Below, one piece after another: positions 27,592 through 36,472 of a stretch of DNA of 64,000 nt (positions are counted from its first letter, which is position 1; every line of letters starts with the position of its first letter). Source of the DNA: Candidatus Gastranaerophilales bacterium (lineage in GTDB: Bacteria; Cyanobacteriota; Vampirovibrionia; Gastranaerophilales; Gastranaerophilaceae); the NCBI GenBank assembly GCA_944324345.1, contig CALUVT010000003.1, positions 62,001 through 126,000 on the forward strand, written 5' to 3'. Below the pieces are notes generated by a model. The model had not been told where the DNA came from and did not search any database. It worked only from the letters and a program-made list of their open reading frames with translations. A program made the translations under genes and the position numbers.

Positions 27592-28957
27592 CTCTTACAC
27601 CTTCTTTATCAATAGCCAAAAGCTCTTTACCTAAATTAGTAATTGTTCCAGCTCCCAGACCAATTACCACATCATCTTTTTTAAGCTCCGGATAAAGCTT
27701 TGCGGCAACATCCTTTATACTTCCTGATATATATTCACAGTTTTGTCTTTCAGCAAGCTCTTTGACAAAATTGGCAGAATTAACCCCGTCAATTTCATCC
27801 TCAGAAGCTGAATATACATCAGTTACAACGACTTTATCAACATTATCAAAAGCCTTCAAAAATTCATCCCACAGATTTTTTAATCTGGTATATCTGTGCG
27901 GCTGAAAAACTGCAACTACACGTTTACCAACCATACCTTCGGCGGATGAAAGAGTTGCTTTAATTTCTGTTGGATGATGTGCATAATCATCATATACAGT
28001 TATTCCGTTAAATTCACCTATTTTTTGGAACCTTCTTCCCATACCTGAAAAGGTTGCAAAATGAGGTTTTATGAGGTTAATATCAATCCCTGCCTGATGC
28101 AAACTTGCCAAAACTGACAACGCATTATATACATTGTGCCTCCCTCTAAGGATAATCGTTAAATCTGTTAAAAATTCACCCTTATAAAAAATATCAAAAG
28201 TCGTACAATCACTTTTATAACTTACATTTTCAGCTCTATAATCAGCTTGTGCATCTAAAGCAAAAGTCATAGTTTTGTGACCATGAAGACTGTTTGTAGC
28301 TTCACAATCAGCATTTACCAATACTAAAGAACTATCAGGCATTTTAGAAATAAATTTTTCGAAAGTTGAAAGAATAGATTTCAATCCGTCTTTATAAAAA
28401 TCAAGGTGGTCTGCCTCTAAATTATTTACAACACAAATATTCGGGCAATATTTTACAATAGTACCGTCACTTTCATCAAGTTCTGCCACAAAAAATTTGC
28501 CATCTTGAGAATGTGCATTAGTATTCAAAGACGGTATAATTCCTCCAACCACATAGGAAGGCTTTAATCCTGCCTTTTCAAGCACATAAGAGCAAAGACC
28601 GCTTGTTGTAGTTTTCCCATGCGTTCCGGAATAACCTAAGAAAGTCTTACCCCACCTTGAAATTTCTGCAAGAATATCAGATCTATGATAAACCTGAAGT
28701 CCTAATTCTTTTGCTCTTACCATTTCAGGGTTGTTATTCCTAATTGCCGTACTTGCAACTACAATCGCATCAGAAGGGACATTTTCGGCTTTTTGGCCGA
28801 TGTAAACTTTTGCACCTAAATCCCTTAATCGTTGTACATACTTACTATCAACAATATCAGACCCGGAAACTTCGCATCCGTTTTCTAACAAATACTTAGC
28901 CAGCCCGCTCATCCCTATTCCGCCTATAGCGATAAAATAATATTTATTTTTTTTCAA
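27581..28957 (-). CDS. murC: UDP-N-acetylmuramate--L-alanine ligase
   Basis: A 458-residue Mur ligase adding L-Ala to UDP-MurNAc. N-terminal IGGIGMSGLA (12-21), the P-loop SGTHGKTTTSGL (about 108-119), central NLEADHLDFY (about 160), and C-terminal VFQPHRYTRL and DVYSASE blocks are typical MurC. The start is a TTG at 28957 with AGGGATAGGAA upstream; the protein begins at the expected place there and no good ATG is near. First gene of murC-murB-ddl-ftsQ-nadE. Confidence 0.95.
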   Translation of the reverse strand: MKKNKYYFIAIGGIGMSGLAKYLLENGCEVSGSDIVDSKYVQRLRDLGAKVYIGQKAENVPSDAIVVASTAIRNNNPEMVRAKELGLQVYHRSDILAEISRWGKTFLGYSGTHGKTTTSGLCSYVLEKAGLKPSYVVGGIIPSLNTNAHSQDGKFFVAELDESDGTIVKYCPNICVVNNLEADHLDFYKDGLKSILSTFEKFISKMPDSSLVLVNADCEATNSLHGHKTMTFALDAQADYRAENVSYKSDCTTFDIFYKGEFLTDLTIILRGRHNVYNALSVLASLHQAGIDINLIKPHFATFSGMGRRFQKIGEFNGITVYDDYAHHPTEIKATLSSAEGMVGKRVVAVFQPHRYTRLKNLWDEFLKAFDNVDKVVVTDVYSASEDEIDGVNSANFVKELAERQNCEYISGSIKDVAAKLYPELKKDDVVIGLGAGTITNLGKELLAIDKEGVRVGL

Positions 28958-29096
28958 ATTCCTATCCCTATAATCTTATCTAACATCTTTTATTATAATA
29001 CATAAAAGATAGATTGGGTGTGTTTTTTACTATTTGTAAATATTTTATCTTTAAATTTTTGTAGCAAATATTTTTTTTACGGAACTTTAGTATTGT

Positions 29097-29693
29097 ATGA
29101 TAAAACTTGATCCAAACAGTTACAGAAAATTTTTAGACATCAGAAATTTCAAAAAACTTCCTGAACAATTAATATATTCATTCAGAGCTGATGCTTTCGA
29201 TGTGTCTGTTAATAGACGCTGTATAGTAAATGTTCACAGAATGTTTGAAACCAAAACAGGGAAATACGTTGGAGAGATGGTAACACAACCTTATAAAAAT
29301 ATTACTTCAAATCTTATATACCCTGAAGAAGGAAAAACCAAAGCTCTTGAAATTGTTAGGCTTTTGGTATTCCAGAGACGAAAAGGATACGGGACGAAAT
29401 TTATAAATTTTGCAAAAAACGAAAGTAACGAATACAACTGTAATAATCATCTATTTCTACTGGCAAGCAGTCTGTATGACCCACAATATCCAAGCCATAT
29501 TTTTTATAGAAAACAGGGTTTTACAAGCATCAATAAAAAGATGAACAAAATTTTAGACAAATGCATTGCTAAAAATGAAAAGCTAAATAATGCAGAAAAT
29601 CTTATAATGTACATACCTGTAAAAAAAGAAGAACCCGAACAAAAGTACGGATTCTTCAAAAAATTAAAAAATTTACTGTCTAAACTTATTTAA
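29097..29693 (+). CDS. GNAT-like acetyltransferase
   Basis: A 198-residue soluble protein. The stretch IVRLLVFQRRKGYGTKFI (about 83-100) matches GNAT motif A, where Q/R-x-x-G-x-G/A contacts the pyrophosphate of acetyl-CoA, and HIFYRKQGF (about 137-145) is the common end motif. The C-terminus is lysine-rich. Substrate unknown. It runs head-on into leuS with an 8-base overlap of the stop ends. Confidence 0.7.
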   Translation: MIKLDPNSYRKFLDIRNFKKLPEQLIYSFRADAFDVSVNRRCIVNVHRMFETKTGKYVGEMVTQPYKNITSNLIYPEEGKTKALEIVRLLVFQRRKGYGTKFINFAKNESNEYNCNNHLFLLASSLYDPQYPSHIFYRKQGFTSINKKMNKILDKCIAKNEKLNNAENLIMYIPVKKEEPEQKYGFFKKLKNLLSKLI

Positions 29694-32169
29694 CAACAAT
29701 ATTAACAAGTTTTTTAGGGACAACTATGGTTTTAACAATAGTTTTGCCTTCAATCAGTTCTTTTACCTTTTCGCTCGATAAAGCTAGTTGTTTCAACTCT
29801 TCTTCAGACAAAGCTTCATCTGCTTCTATTTTGTCTTTTACTTTACCGTTTATTTGTACGACCAAAGTAATCGAACTTGCTTTTGCAAGGTTGTCATTCC
29901 ATTTTGGCCATTCTACATCGTGAATAGAAGTTTCTCCGCCCAACTCATGCCAAGCTTCTTCCGTCAAATGAACTGCAACAGGTGACATTAATTTAATCAA
30001 AGTAACAACTGCAAAGCTGAAAACAATTTTGTCTTCTTCATCAAGATCGGATTTTTTACTTCTCCAATCATAAATAGCATTTACAAGCTCACGATACTTA
30101 GATATAACCGTATTAAACTGAAAATCGTTTGAAATATCGTTTGTAATACCTTTTATTGCAATATGAACAAGACGAAGAAGATTGTCATTTTCTTTTTTCT
30201 TCAAAGAACCGCAGCCCAATTCAGGATAGCTTAAACCTATAAACTCTTCATTTGAAGAAATCAATCTCCAAACTCTATTTAAGAATTTATAGCATCCTTC
30301 AACACCAGCATCTGACCAGTCAAAGTCTCTTGCCGGTGGTGAATCTGAGAGGATAAACAACCTTGCGGTATCTGCTCCGTAATTTTCAAATATTTCATCA
30401 GGATCTACGGTATTTCCCTTAGACTTAGACATTTTTGAACCGTCTTTCAATACCATACCTTGTGTCAAAAGGTTTTTAAACGGTTCATCAAAATCAAGAA
30501 GTCCAAGATCTCTCAAGGCTTTTGTAAAAAATCTTGAATACAATAAGTGAAGAATTGCATGTTCAATTCCTCCAACATACTGATCAACCGGAAGCCATTT
30601 ATTTACTTTGTCTTTAGCAAAAGGCATTTTATCATTTTTTGCATCCGAATACCTTAAATAATACCAGCTTGAGCAAACAAAGGTATCCATTGTATCTGTT
30701 TCCCGTTTTGCAGGACCGCCGCAGCATGGACAAGTTGTATTCATAAATGTTTTTGAAGTCGTAATCGGAGATTTTCCAACAACGCTAAAATCAACATCTT
30801 TCGGTAATAAAACAGGAAGCTGATCTTCTGGTACAGGCTGAATACCGCATTTTTCACAATACACAACCGGAATCGGAGCTCCCCAATATCTTTGGCGTGA
30901 CACAAGCCAATCTCTTAGCCTATATTGGGTTTTAAATTCTCCAAATCCTCCGTTTACAGCCTTTTGAGTGATAGCCTTTTTAGCATCTTCATTATTCATA
31001 CCATCAAATTCATTCGAATTTACAAGAACTCCAGGTTCAGTATAAGCTTCATTTTTGCAATCTGAAGGTGAATTAGGATCTTGGATTACAACTTTTAGCG
31101 GCAAATTATATTTCTTTGCGAAGTCAAAATCTCTTGTATCATGAGCAGGAACCGCCATAACAGCACCTGTACCATATTCTACAAGTGCGTAATCAGCAGT
31201 CCATAGAGGGAATTTTTCTCCCGTGTAAGGATTTATACAGTGTGTTCCAAGAGGGACACCCGTTTTAACTCTATCTGTAGAAAGTCTTTCAATTTCTGTC
31301 ATTTTACGAGCGTTAGCTCTATATGCTTCAACCGCTTCCTTATTTTCAGGTGTGGTTAATTTATCTATATCCTTATATTCCGGAGCGACAACAAGATAAG
31401 TTATTCCATGAACAGTATCAGGACGAGTGGTATACACAGGAACTTCCAAATCTTTTTCAACAACCTTAAATTTTAAAATTGCACCTTGAGATTTTCCAAT
31501 CCAGTTCGCCTGCATTGTTTTTACATTATCACTCCAGCCAGGGAGTTTATCCAAATCTTCAAGAAGGACTTCAGCGTAATCGGTTATTTTCAAAAACCAC
31601 TGCGACAAATATTTCTTTTCAACGACATGGTCACATCTCCAGCACTTGCCATCAATTACCTGCTCATTTGCAAGAACCGTACCGCATTCTTCGCACCAGT
31701 TTACTGCTGCTTCTTTTTTATATGCCAAACCTTTTTTATAAAGTTGCAAAAACAACCACTGAGTCCATTTATAATAATCAGGTTTACAGGTTGTAACTTC
31801 TCTATCCCAATCATAAGAAAGGCCGAGCATTTTTAATTGTTTTGTCATATACGCAATATTTTCATCAGTCCAAGTTTCAGGATTTGCCCCGTGCTTCATG
31901 GCAGCATTTTCTGCTGGAAGCCCAAAACTGTCCCAACCCATCGGATGAAGAACATTATAACCGTTCATCTTTTTAAAACGAGCAATAACATCCGTTATAG
32001 TGTAATTTCTAACATGCCCCATATGGAGCTTGCCTGAAGGATATGGAAACATTGACAAAGCATAGTACTTAGGTTTATCACTGCTGTCGGGAGTTTTGAA
32101 AGCTCCTTTTTCTTCCCATATCTTTTGCCATTTTTTTTCTATTTCCTGAGGAAAATACGCATCTTTCAT
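29686..32169 (-). CDS. leuS: Leucyl-tRNA synthetase
   Basis: An 827-residue class I synthetase charging tRNA-Leu. HIGH-type motif PYPSGKLHMGHVRNY (about 38-52), the CP1 editing domain (about 220-410, with TRPDTVHG and VMAVPAHDTRDFDFA), zinc-type Cys pairs (CEKCG, CPCCGG), and the KMSKSKGN loop (about 575-582) are complete. The C-terminal anticodon domain and LeuS tail end at KKLVNIVVK. Length and domains are normal for bacterial LeuS; monocistronic. Confidence 0.97.
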   Translation of the reverse strand: MKDAYFPQEIEKKWQKIWEEKGAFKTPDSSDKPKYYALSMFPYPSGKLHMGHVRNYTITDVIARFKKMNGYNVLHPMGWDSFGLPAENAAMKHGANPETWTDENIAYMTKQLKMLGLSYDWDREVTTCKPDYYKWTQWLFLQLYKKGLAYKKEAAVNWCEECGTVLANEQVIDGKCWRCDHVVEKKYLSQWFLKITDYAEVLLEDLDKLPGWSDNVKTMQANWIGKSQGAILKFKVVEKDLEVPVYTTRPDTVHGITYLVVAPEYKDIDKLTTPENKEAVEAYRANARKMTEIERLSTDRVKTGVPLGTHCINPYTGEKFPLWTADYALVEYGTGAVMAVPAHDTRDFDFAKKYNLPLKVVIQDPNSPSDCKNEAYTEPGVLVNSNEFDGMNNEDAKKAITQKAVNGGFGEFKTQYRLRDWLVSRQRYWGAPIPVVYCEKCGIQPVPEDQLPVLLPKDVDFSVVGKSPITTSKTFMNTTCPCCGGPAKRETDTMDTFVCSSWYYLRYSDAKNDKMPFAKDKVNKWLPVDQYVGGIEHAILHLLYSRFFTKALRDLGLLDFDEPFKNLLTQGMVLKDGSKMSKSKGNTVDPDEIFENYGADTARLFILSDSPPARDFDWSDAGVEGCYKFLNRVWRLISSNEEFIGLSYPELGCGSLKKKENDNLLRLVHIAIKGITNDISNDFQFNTVISKYRELVNAIYDWRSKKSDLDEEDKIVFSFAVVTLIKLMSPVAVHLTEEAWHELGGETSIHDVEWPKWNDNLAKASSITLVVQINGKVKDKIEADEALSEEELKQLALSSEKVKELIEGKTIVKTIVVPKKLVNIVVK

Positions 32170-32203
32170 CTTTTTCTTCTCTCCTAATCTACTTTAAAAA
32201 TAT

Positions 32204-32232
32204 TAGCACAAAAAAAAGTTTTTATGTATAAT
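32204..32232 (+). promoter_or_regulatory. Promoter of a probably leaderless transcript
   Basis: A TATAAT -10 box at 32227-32232 lies only six bases before ATG 32239, so transcription would begin at or next to the start codon. The -35 is weak (TTAGCA region at 32203). No Shine-Dalgarno precedes the ATG. Confidence 0.5.
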
Positions 32233-32238
32233 AAGTAT

Positions 32239-33171
32239 ATGAAAAAGTTATCCGTTTTATTATTTGCAGCTTTATTACTGACAGCGACTGTACAGCCTAA
32301 TTGCCAAGCAGGGATTATTTCTTCTCAAAAGGCAAGAATTGAACAGAACAGGATTAACAAGTCTAACTTAAATGCAATAAAAAATGTTATAAATCAACAA
32401 ATTGTGTTCACGAATAAGTACGATTTAGAAGGTCTAAAAACTCTTTACTCCGAAAATTTTGTAAACTCTGACGGGTTTACGAAGGGAGATTATTTTAAGT
32501 TGATTAAAGAAACTTGGGATATTTATCCTGATATAGTTTATTTTACGGATATCAAAAATATTGATTTCAATGATAATTATGCATCGGTTTTGGTTCAAGA
32601 ATCTGCAATTGCAACATCTAAAGAGCACCTCGGAGATTTTACCGCTATAGGAGAGCTTTACTCAACTTCTAAGTGCATATATTACTTAGAAAAACAGGGA
32701 CAAAAATGGTTAATAAGCTCTGAGAAAATATTAGAGGAAACATCTTCACTAAAATACGGTGATGCAAGATATATAAATATGGAATTATTCGCTCCAAATC
32801 AAACAGGTGCAGGAAAAACTTATACAGCAACATTAAAAGTTGATAGTCCAAAAGATACTGTTGTTGTAGCGTCAATTAACAAAGAAAATATTGTTTATCC
32901 GCAAGTAAAGACGGATGAAGCATTTAGAAAAATGCCTGATGACAATATTCTTGAACGTTATTTTACGTCAAACACCCTAAATGTTAATGAATATGCTGTC
33001 GCATCTGTCGGGATTACCAGAGCTGAAAATTACTCCGCAGACAAAATAAGAGTATATATGGGCGGATTAGCCTTCATTATGACAAGAGTTAACGTTGTTC
33101 CGGAAAATAAATACGTAAAATTTGAAGAAAATAAAGCAACCAAAGGGGAAGATAATGGAAAAGGCAAGTAA
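32239..33171 (+). CDS. Secreted protein with an NTF2-like N-terminal domain
   Basis: About 310 residues with signal peptide MKKLSVLLFAALLLTATVQP and likely cleavage after CQA (about residue 24). Residues 40-170 have the helix-then-curved-sheet pattern of NTF2/SnoaL folds (YDLEGLKTLYSENFVNSDG, later YLEKQGQKWLISSEKILEE). A C-terminal beta-rich domain follows. It is exported; role unknown. ATG 32239 is preferred because the signal peptide begins there and the promoter would remove the upstream ATG (32224) from the transcript. Its end overlaps lspA. Confidence 0.72.
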   Translation: MKKLSVLLFAALLLTATVQPNCQAGIISSQKARIEQNRINKSNLNAIKNVINQQIVFTNKYDLEGLKTLYSENFVNSDGFTKGDYFKLIKETWDIYPDIVYFTDIKNIDFNDNYASVLVQESAIATSKEHLGDFTAIGELYSTSKCIYYLEKQGQKWLISSEKILEETSSLKYGDARYINMELFAPNQTGAGKTYTATLKVDSPKDTVVVASINKENIVYPQVKTDEAFRKMPDDNILERYFTSNTLNVNEYAVASVGITRAENYSADKIRVYMGGLAFIMTRVNVVPENKYVKFEENKATKGEDNGKGK

Positions 33172-33616
33172 ATTAATATATTTTGCTGTATGTTATGTGT
33201 TCTTTATTTTTACTGACCTTTACTTGTCAGATATGATGGTAGAACAACTCTCCCAAGGTTATCACCTGTCAAACCCCGTTTTCTCTCTAAATTACATAAA
33301 GAATACAGGGGCAGCTTTCAATATTTTAAAAGATTCTCGAGAATTGTTAATAATTTTGTCAATGATAGCTCTTGTTTTACTTGCTTTGCATGTCATCAAA
33401 AATATCAAATCAATATCTTTAAAATCCATATTTTTTATTTCAATTTTGTCAGCAGGAATTGCCGGCAACCTACACGAAAGAATTATTTACGGTTACGTCA
33501 GAGATTTTTTCAAACTTAATTTTGTTAATTTCCCTGTTTTTAATATCTCTGATATATTTATAAACGTAGGTGTAATTGCTTTAATAATACTAATACTTAT
33601 AAAAAAGACAAAATAA
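33155..33616 (+). CDS. lspA: Lipoprotein signal peptidase
   Basis: A 153-residue, four-helix membrane aspartic protease that cuts the signal peptide from diacylated prolipoproteins. NTGAAFN (about 48-54), GNLHERIIYGYVRDFF (with catalytic Asp) and VFNISDIFIN (second catalytic Asp) are present. The usual GNxxDR is GNLHER here, a mild deviation. The start 33155 has AGGGGAAG upstream; a longer frame begins at 33122 inside the previous gene. Cotranscribed with rluD and lapA. Confidence 0.93.
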   Translation: MEKASKLIYFAVCYVFFIFTDLYLSDMMVEQLSQGYHLSNPVFSLNYIKNTGAAFNILKDSRELLIILSMIALVLLALHVIKNIKSISLKSIFFISILSAGIAGNLHERIIYGYVRDFFKLNFVNFPVFNISDIFINVGVIALIILILIKKTK

Positions 33617-33620
33617 TCAG

Positions 33621-34529
33621 ATGATATTTTTTGTAGATGAAAACGATGAGAACAAAAGGCTGGATAGTTTCTTAGCAGAAATGATACCGGATATTTCGCG
33701 TTCAAAAATACAAAACCTTATAAAATCAAATGCAGTAACAATTAACGGTCAAAGTAAAAAGTCATCTTACTCTTTAAAAGACGGAGATAAAATAGAATTT
33801 GAAATTCCTGAAAAAGAAAATTTATCTATAATAGCACAGGACATCCCGCTTGACATAATTTATGAAGACGATAATATGCTTGTTGTAAACAAGCCTTCGG
33901 GAATGTTAACCCACCCGACTGCTTTAGAAAGAGAAAACACTTTAGTTAATGCTCTTTTGCATCGATACGGCAACAATTTGTCCGATATTAACGGAGAGTT
34001 CAGACGAGGGATTTTACACAGACTTGACCGTAATACATCAGGACTCTTGATGATTGCAAAAAACAACAAGGCACACGAATTTTTAGCAGAACAAATAAAA
34101 AATCACACAATAACAAAAAAATATCTTGCAATTGTTAAAGGAAATTATGAAAAAGACACGGATATCATAGATCTTCCTATAGGTAGAAATCCTAATCAGC
34201 CGCACAAAATGATGATACGTGAAGATGGCAAGGAAAGTAAAACTATAGTAAGAGTTTTGGAAAGATTTAAAGATGCTACCTATCTTGAACTAACTTTGAT
34301 AACAGGAAGAACTCACCAAATAAGAGTTCATCTTGCAAGCAAAAAGCATCCAATTTACAATGACACACTATACGGTGCAGGTAAAGGAAAGGTCAACACA
34401 GAAGAGCAAGTTTTACAATCATATTACTTAAGGTTTACAAAACCTTTTGGAAATGAAATAATAGAACTTGAAATAGAACCTGATGAGAAGATAAAAAAAG
34501 TTTTAAAATATTTGAGGAGCCAAAAATGA
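33621..34529 (+). CDS. RluA/RluD-family pseudouridine synthase
   Basis: 302 residues: an S4 RNA-binding domain (about 10-70, RLDSFLAEMIPDISRSKIQNLIKSNAV) and the pseudouridine synthase domain with HRLDRNTSGLLMIAKN (catalytic Asp, about 135-150) and TGRTHQIRVHLA (about 228-239). Architecture is that of RluD, which modifies helix 69 of 23S rRNA, but a sister target is possible. It starts 4 bases after lspA, an arrangement common in bacteria. Confidence 0.93.
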   Translation: MIFFVDENDENKRLDSFLAEMIPDISRSKIQNLIKSNAVTINGQSKKSSYSLKDGDKIEFEIPEKENLSIIAQDIPLDIIYEDDNMLVVNKPSGMLTHPTALERENTLVNALLHRYGNNLSDINGEFRRGILHRLDRNTSGLLMIAKNNKAHEFLAEQIKNHTITKKYLAIVKGNYEKDTDIIDLPIGRNPNQPHKMMIREDGKESKTIVRVLERFKDATYLELTLITGRTHQIRVHLASKKHPIYNDTLYGAGKGKVNTEEQVLQSYYLRFTKPFGNEIIELEIEPDEKIKKVLKYLRSQK

Positions 34530-34900
34530 AAATTATATCAATAATTTCAATTTTAATTTTATGTATACTTCTGATTATGAACTATCAAGACACAGCAGGA
34601 GTAACCATTTTGAGCAGCAAAATCGGGCAATTGCTTCATATTACCCCAAAATCAATAACCTTAAATATGTCCATTTACACATTAATTATATTTTTGCTGG
34701 GGGAAATATCTGCCATATTCTTTTTTGCACCTCTTTACCTATCATTAAAAGAAAAATATAAAGCATACAAAAGAGAATTAGAAAAAGGATCAATATCGAA
34801 CAGTACAAATGAATCAAAAATTGCTGTTTTGGAAAACAAAATTACTGTTCTTGAAAAAGCTCTTGATGAAGCTTTAAAACAACAAAAAAAGGACAACTAA
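34526..34900 (+). CDS. LapA-domain (DUF1049-like) membrane protein
   Basis: A 124-residue protein with two membrane helices (about 3-19 and 50-75, with a short periplasmic loop between) and a C-terminal cytoplasmic coiled coil (about 80-120, regular Ile/Leu heptads in ESKIAVLENKITVLEKAL). It resembles LapA-type proteins, which in enterobacteria help LPS assembly with LapB. No lapB is nearby. Overlaps rluD by four bases (ATGA). Confidence 0.7.
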   Translation: MKIISIISILILCILLIMNYQDTAGVTILSSKIGQLLHITPKSITLNMSIYTLIIFLLGEISAIFFFAPLYLSLKEKYKAYKRELEKGSISNSTNESKIAVLENKITVLEKALDEALKQQKKDN

Positions 34901-34917
34901 ATAATTGTCCTTTTTTT
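34884..34917. terminator. Bidirectional terminator between lapA and the YtxH gene
   Basis: A stem AAAAAGGACAA / TTGTCCTTTTT spanning the lapA stop, with runs of A and T on both flanks. Confidence 0.85.
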
Positions 34918-34939
34918 ATATTTTAGGCTTAAAATTTTT

Positions 34940-35212
34940 CTAAGCTTCTTGTTTTGCTTCCTTCTGCTGATTAATAAGGTTTTGAAGTTTTTCTTTAATT
35001 TCATCACCTTTTTTCTGCATATCAGAAACAACGTCATCAGCTTTTGATTGAATTTGTTTTACAGTCTCGTCTGCTCTTTTCATAGCTTCTTTTGCACTAT
35101 CAGAAAGCATAGCACGAGTTTCTTCACCCGATTTTGGAGCAAGAAGAATTCCTGCGATAGCTCCAATTGCACCTCCGACTATAAAACCTGCTAAAAATTT
35201 AGTTGCTGACAT
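34940..35212 (-). CDS. YtxH-domain small envelope protein
   Basis: A 90-residue protein: one N-terminal membrane helix (FLAGFIVGGAIGAIAGILLAP), the YtxH signature LLAPKSGEETR, then an amphipathic helix with coiled-coil character. Such proteins are often found in stress-related or envelope clusters with no known biochemistry. It is the last of four small genes (36390-34940). Confidence 0.8.
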   Translation of the reverse strand: MSATKFLAGFIVGGAIGAIAGILLAPKSGEETRAMLSDSAKEAMKRADETVKQIQSKADDVVSDMQKKGDEIKEKLQNLINQQKEAKQEA

Positions 35213-35282
35213 AATGACTCCTTTACTTGTTTTTCGTTATCATTTTAACTTTACTTAAATAAATATTAATCACCATAAACGG

Positions 35283-35639
35283 CTATTTTTTGAATAACTT
35301 ATATGCCGTCATAAAACCGTTAAACAACCCGCCGATTAAACTGCCTGAAACCGCTTTTGTCTTATCAATAATCTTCCCTACGGCTGTTTTAAAATCTCCG
35401 ACACCTTTGTCAGTGTTTTTTACTATCTCATTTATTGAGCTCAAAGTTGTATTTAATTCCTGCAAAGTCGGTTTGAGTTCCGTATTAACAATTATTGATG
35501 TTTGATTTAAATTCTTTGCCAGTGTGGACAGGTCAATCAAAAGCTTTACCAAAAAGCCCGCAACAACAATTAAAATTACACCTGTTGCCCAAGCTAAAAA
35601 AGTTAACCCTTGATTTAACGCAATTTGTGACATCTCCAT
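35283..35639 (-). CDS. DUF948-like small membrane protein
   Basis: 118 residues: N-terminal membrane helix (about 14-35, FLAWATGVILIVVAGFLVKLL) followed by a long helical region with regularly spaced Leu/Ile/Val (LAKNLNQTSIIVNTELKPTLQELNTTLSSI). This is the DUF948 layout (methyl-accepting-like helix after a single anchor), and the family often lies beside YtxH genes, as here. Confidence 0.75.
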   Translation of the reverse strand: MEMSQIALNQGLTFLAWATGVILIVVAGFLVKLLIDLSTLAKNLNQTSIIVNTELKPTLQELNTTLSSINEIVKNTDKGVGDFKTAVGKIIDKTKAVSGSLIGGLFNGFMTAYKLFKK

Positions 35640-35657
35640 TGATTAATTTCCTTTTAA

Positions 35658-35975
35658 TTAATTGTATTCAGTGTATTCATCATCCATTTCTTCAAGCTCT
35701 TTCGCTTTAAGAAGTTTCTTTGATTTTATCATATTATTAAATTTTCTCAATTGCCTTTCAAGCTTATATTTCATAAGATCAATGTTCTCAAGTGCCTGTT
35801 TTTTTGCATCATTGATTGCAGGTGAATGTTTTTCATAGAATTCACAAGCAGCTTCTTTAACCTGACGTCTGGATTCTTCTCCTGACTTTGGTGCATACAA
35901 AACGCCTGCTATAATCCCGCCGACAACACCGGCTAACAAGCCCATTCCGAACATTAATGATTTGTTTTTACTCAT
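35658..35975 (-). CDS. YtxH-domain small envelope protein (second copy)
   Basis: 105 residues with GLLAGVVGGIIAGVLYAPKSGEESRRQ (split over residues 12-38), the same helix plus APKSGEE motif as the 90-residue protein at 34940. A longer basic helix and an acidic tail (ELEEMDDEYTEYN) follow. The two YtxH proteins flank the DUF948-like one, suggesting a complex at the inner membrane. Confidence 0.8.
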   Translation of the reverse strand: MSKNKSLMFGMGLLAGVVGGIIAGVLYAPKSGEESRRQVKEAACEFYEKHSPAINDAKKQALENIDLMKYKLERQLRKFNNMIKSKKLLKAKELEEMDDEYTEYN

Positions 35976-36030
35976 AACATAACCTCATCTTTCATTTTTC
36001 ATTCTATCATATTTTTGTTAAGATTACAAG

Positions 36031-36390
36031 CTAAACCAGAAAATTGCCCGCTATATCTTGAATTACACCTGCTATGCGATAAGCGTGTGAATATTTTTTT
36101 GACTTCGACCGGAAAATAGAAAGCAAAATATAAATAGCAATAACTATCAAAAATTTGTTGAAAATTTGTTTTTTCTTGCAGGCAACATAATCAATTAATT
36201 TATCAAAATTTGTCCTAAAACCTGTAAGAATGCATCTTACGTACTGAAGACATACCTCTGCCAAAGGATTAAATACCTCAACACAAGAATTCAATTTATT
36301 TACACGGTTATTTATCTTGACAATAAAATTAATTACCGTAACGGCAATGATTAATTCTGCTATGAAAATTATTGCGATAAATAAATACAT
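36031..36390 (-). CDS. Small membrane protein of unknown function
   Basis: 119 residues: membrane helix at the N-terminus (about 2-24, LFIAIIFIAELIIAVTVIN), a middle region with two cysteines, and a second helix (about 77-92, FLIVIAIYILLSIF). It is the first of the four genes running down to the YtxH protein at 34940 and is probably cotranscribed. No family recognised. Confidence 0.62.
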   Translation of the reverse strand: MYLFIAIIFIAELIIAVTVINFIVKINNRVNKLNSCVEVFNPLAEVCLQYVRCILTGFRTNFDKLIDYVACKKKQIFNKFLIVIAIYILLSIFRSKSKKYSHAYRIAGVIQDIAGNFLV

Positions 36391-36472
36391 TTCTCTTATT
36401 CTTACTTTTGTATTATATTATTAAAGGATAAGATAATTATAAAAAAATTAGAATACGTCTAAAGGACTATTT

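Noticed and set aside
31479-31836. Plus-strand frames of 105 and 116 codons inside leuS
   Set aside because: They lie fully within leuS on the other strand, have no ribosome site and show no protein-like pattern.
34940-35975. Gas-vesicle operon
   Set aside because: YtxH is sometimes called gas-vesicle-like, but no gvp structural gene is present.
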